5,310 bases of DNA, from the NCBI GenBank assembly GCA_031278495.1, contig JAITKG010000156.1:1-5310 (forward strand), written 5' to 3'. The position numbers were made by a program, and so were the translations under genes. Under the pieces are notes generated by a model that saw only the letters and a program-made list of their open reading frames with translations, did not search any database and was not told the DNA's origin. The DNA comes from Prevotellaceae bacterium (lineage in GTDB: Bacteria; Bacteroidota; Bacteroidia; Bacteroidales; UBA932). Positions 5,213 to 5,310 of this stretch are shown here, piece by piece (positions within the stretch are counted from its first letter, which is position 1; each line of letters starts with the position of its first letter).

Positions 5213-5310
5213 TTACTGCTTGCCCAATGCCGCCAACTGTTCTTCGATAGCCTTGATGCGCGCTTCGCCATCAGACAGTTTTTTGCGCTCCAGTGCGACA
5301 ACCTGCTCCG
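5213..5310 (-). CDS. valS: Valyl-tRNA synthetase, C-terminal end (partial)
   Basis: The minus-strand frame enters from the right window edge, gives 31 residues and ends with TAA at 5215-5213. It reads EQVVALERKKLSDGEARIKA followed by IEEQLAALGKQ. This matches the tail of the valyl-tRNA synthetase C-terminal coiled-coil arm, where a P-E-x-V-V-x-x-E-R-x-K segment leads into a final helix of A-K-I-x-x-L/I-E-E-x-I/L-A-A-L type. The codon cut by the edge ends in CG, compatible with the expected proline. In the full protein this arm contacts tRNA-Val; the enzyme charges tRNA with valine in the cytoplasm. With only 31 residues the assignment depends on this motif. No intrinsic terminator is visible before the palindromic array starts about 75 bp downstream. 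Confidence 0.7.
   Translation of the reverse strand, partial: EQVVALERKKLSDGEARIKAIEEQLAALGKQ

Overview
The window looks like a piece of a Bacteroidota chromosome, probably order Bacteroidales. Three things point there: the gene families (a DUF4301 protein, a secreted PepSY-like protein, a short DUF721 protein directly after recF), -7 promoter boxes of the Bacteroidetes type TAnnTTTG, and non-coding DNA carrying GC-rich hairpin repeats and short A/T-rich tandem repeats of the kind common in that phylum. Every gene I accept lies on the minus strand, so transcription runs from right to left.

In transcription order: the last 31 codons of a valyl-tRNA synthetase (5213-5310); a 573-bp intergenic region almost entirely made of repeats (4640-5212); a tight four-gene cluster recF - DUF721 (DciA-like) - pdxB - DUF4301 (4639 down to 656); a 365-bp intergenic region with a REP-like hairpin pair, a dispersed hairpin repeat and a candidate promoter (291-655); and the 5' part of a secreted PepSY-like protein gene (290 down to the window edge). 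A 39-codon reading frame at 287-406 resembles the N-terminus of a TatD/amidohydrolase-type metal-dependent hydrolase and overlaps the PepSY start by ATGA.

The cluster is probably one operon: spacing is 4 nt between recF and DUF721, a 1-nt TGATG overlap between DUF721 and pdxB, and 27 nt between pdxB and DUF4301. A -7 box (TATCTTTG) ends only 5 nt before the recF ATG, so recF may be translated from a leaderless or nearly leaderless mRNA. The cluster joins replication/repair functions (RecF, DciA-like) with the second step of DXP-dependent vitamin B6 synthesis (PdxB) and a protein of unknown function with nucleotidyltransferase-like motifs.

The most unusual content is the repeat DNA. There is a 10-unit array of 23/24-bp units built on a 16-bp palindrome, next to a nested repeat with an exact 53-bp period containing 8-bp subunits. 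A related arrangement (GC-rich core beside 7-bp A/T-rich repeats) sits exactly on the stop codons of pdxB and DUF4301. I saw no rRNA, tRNA, CRISPR array, transposase or defence system.
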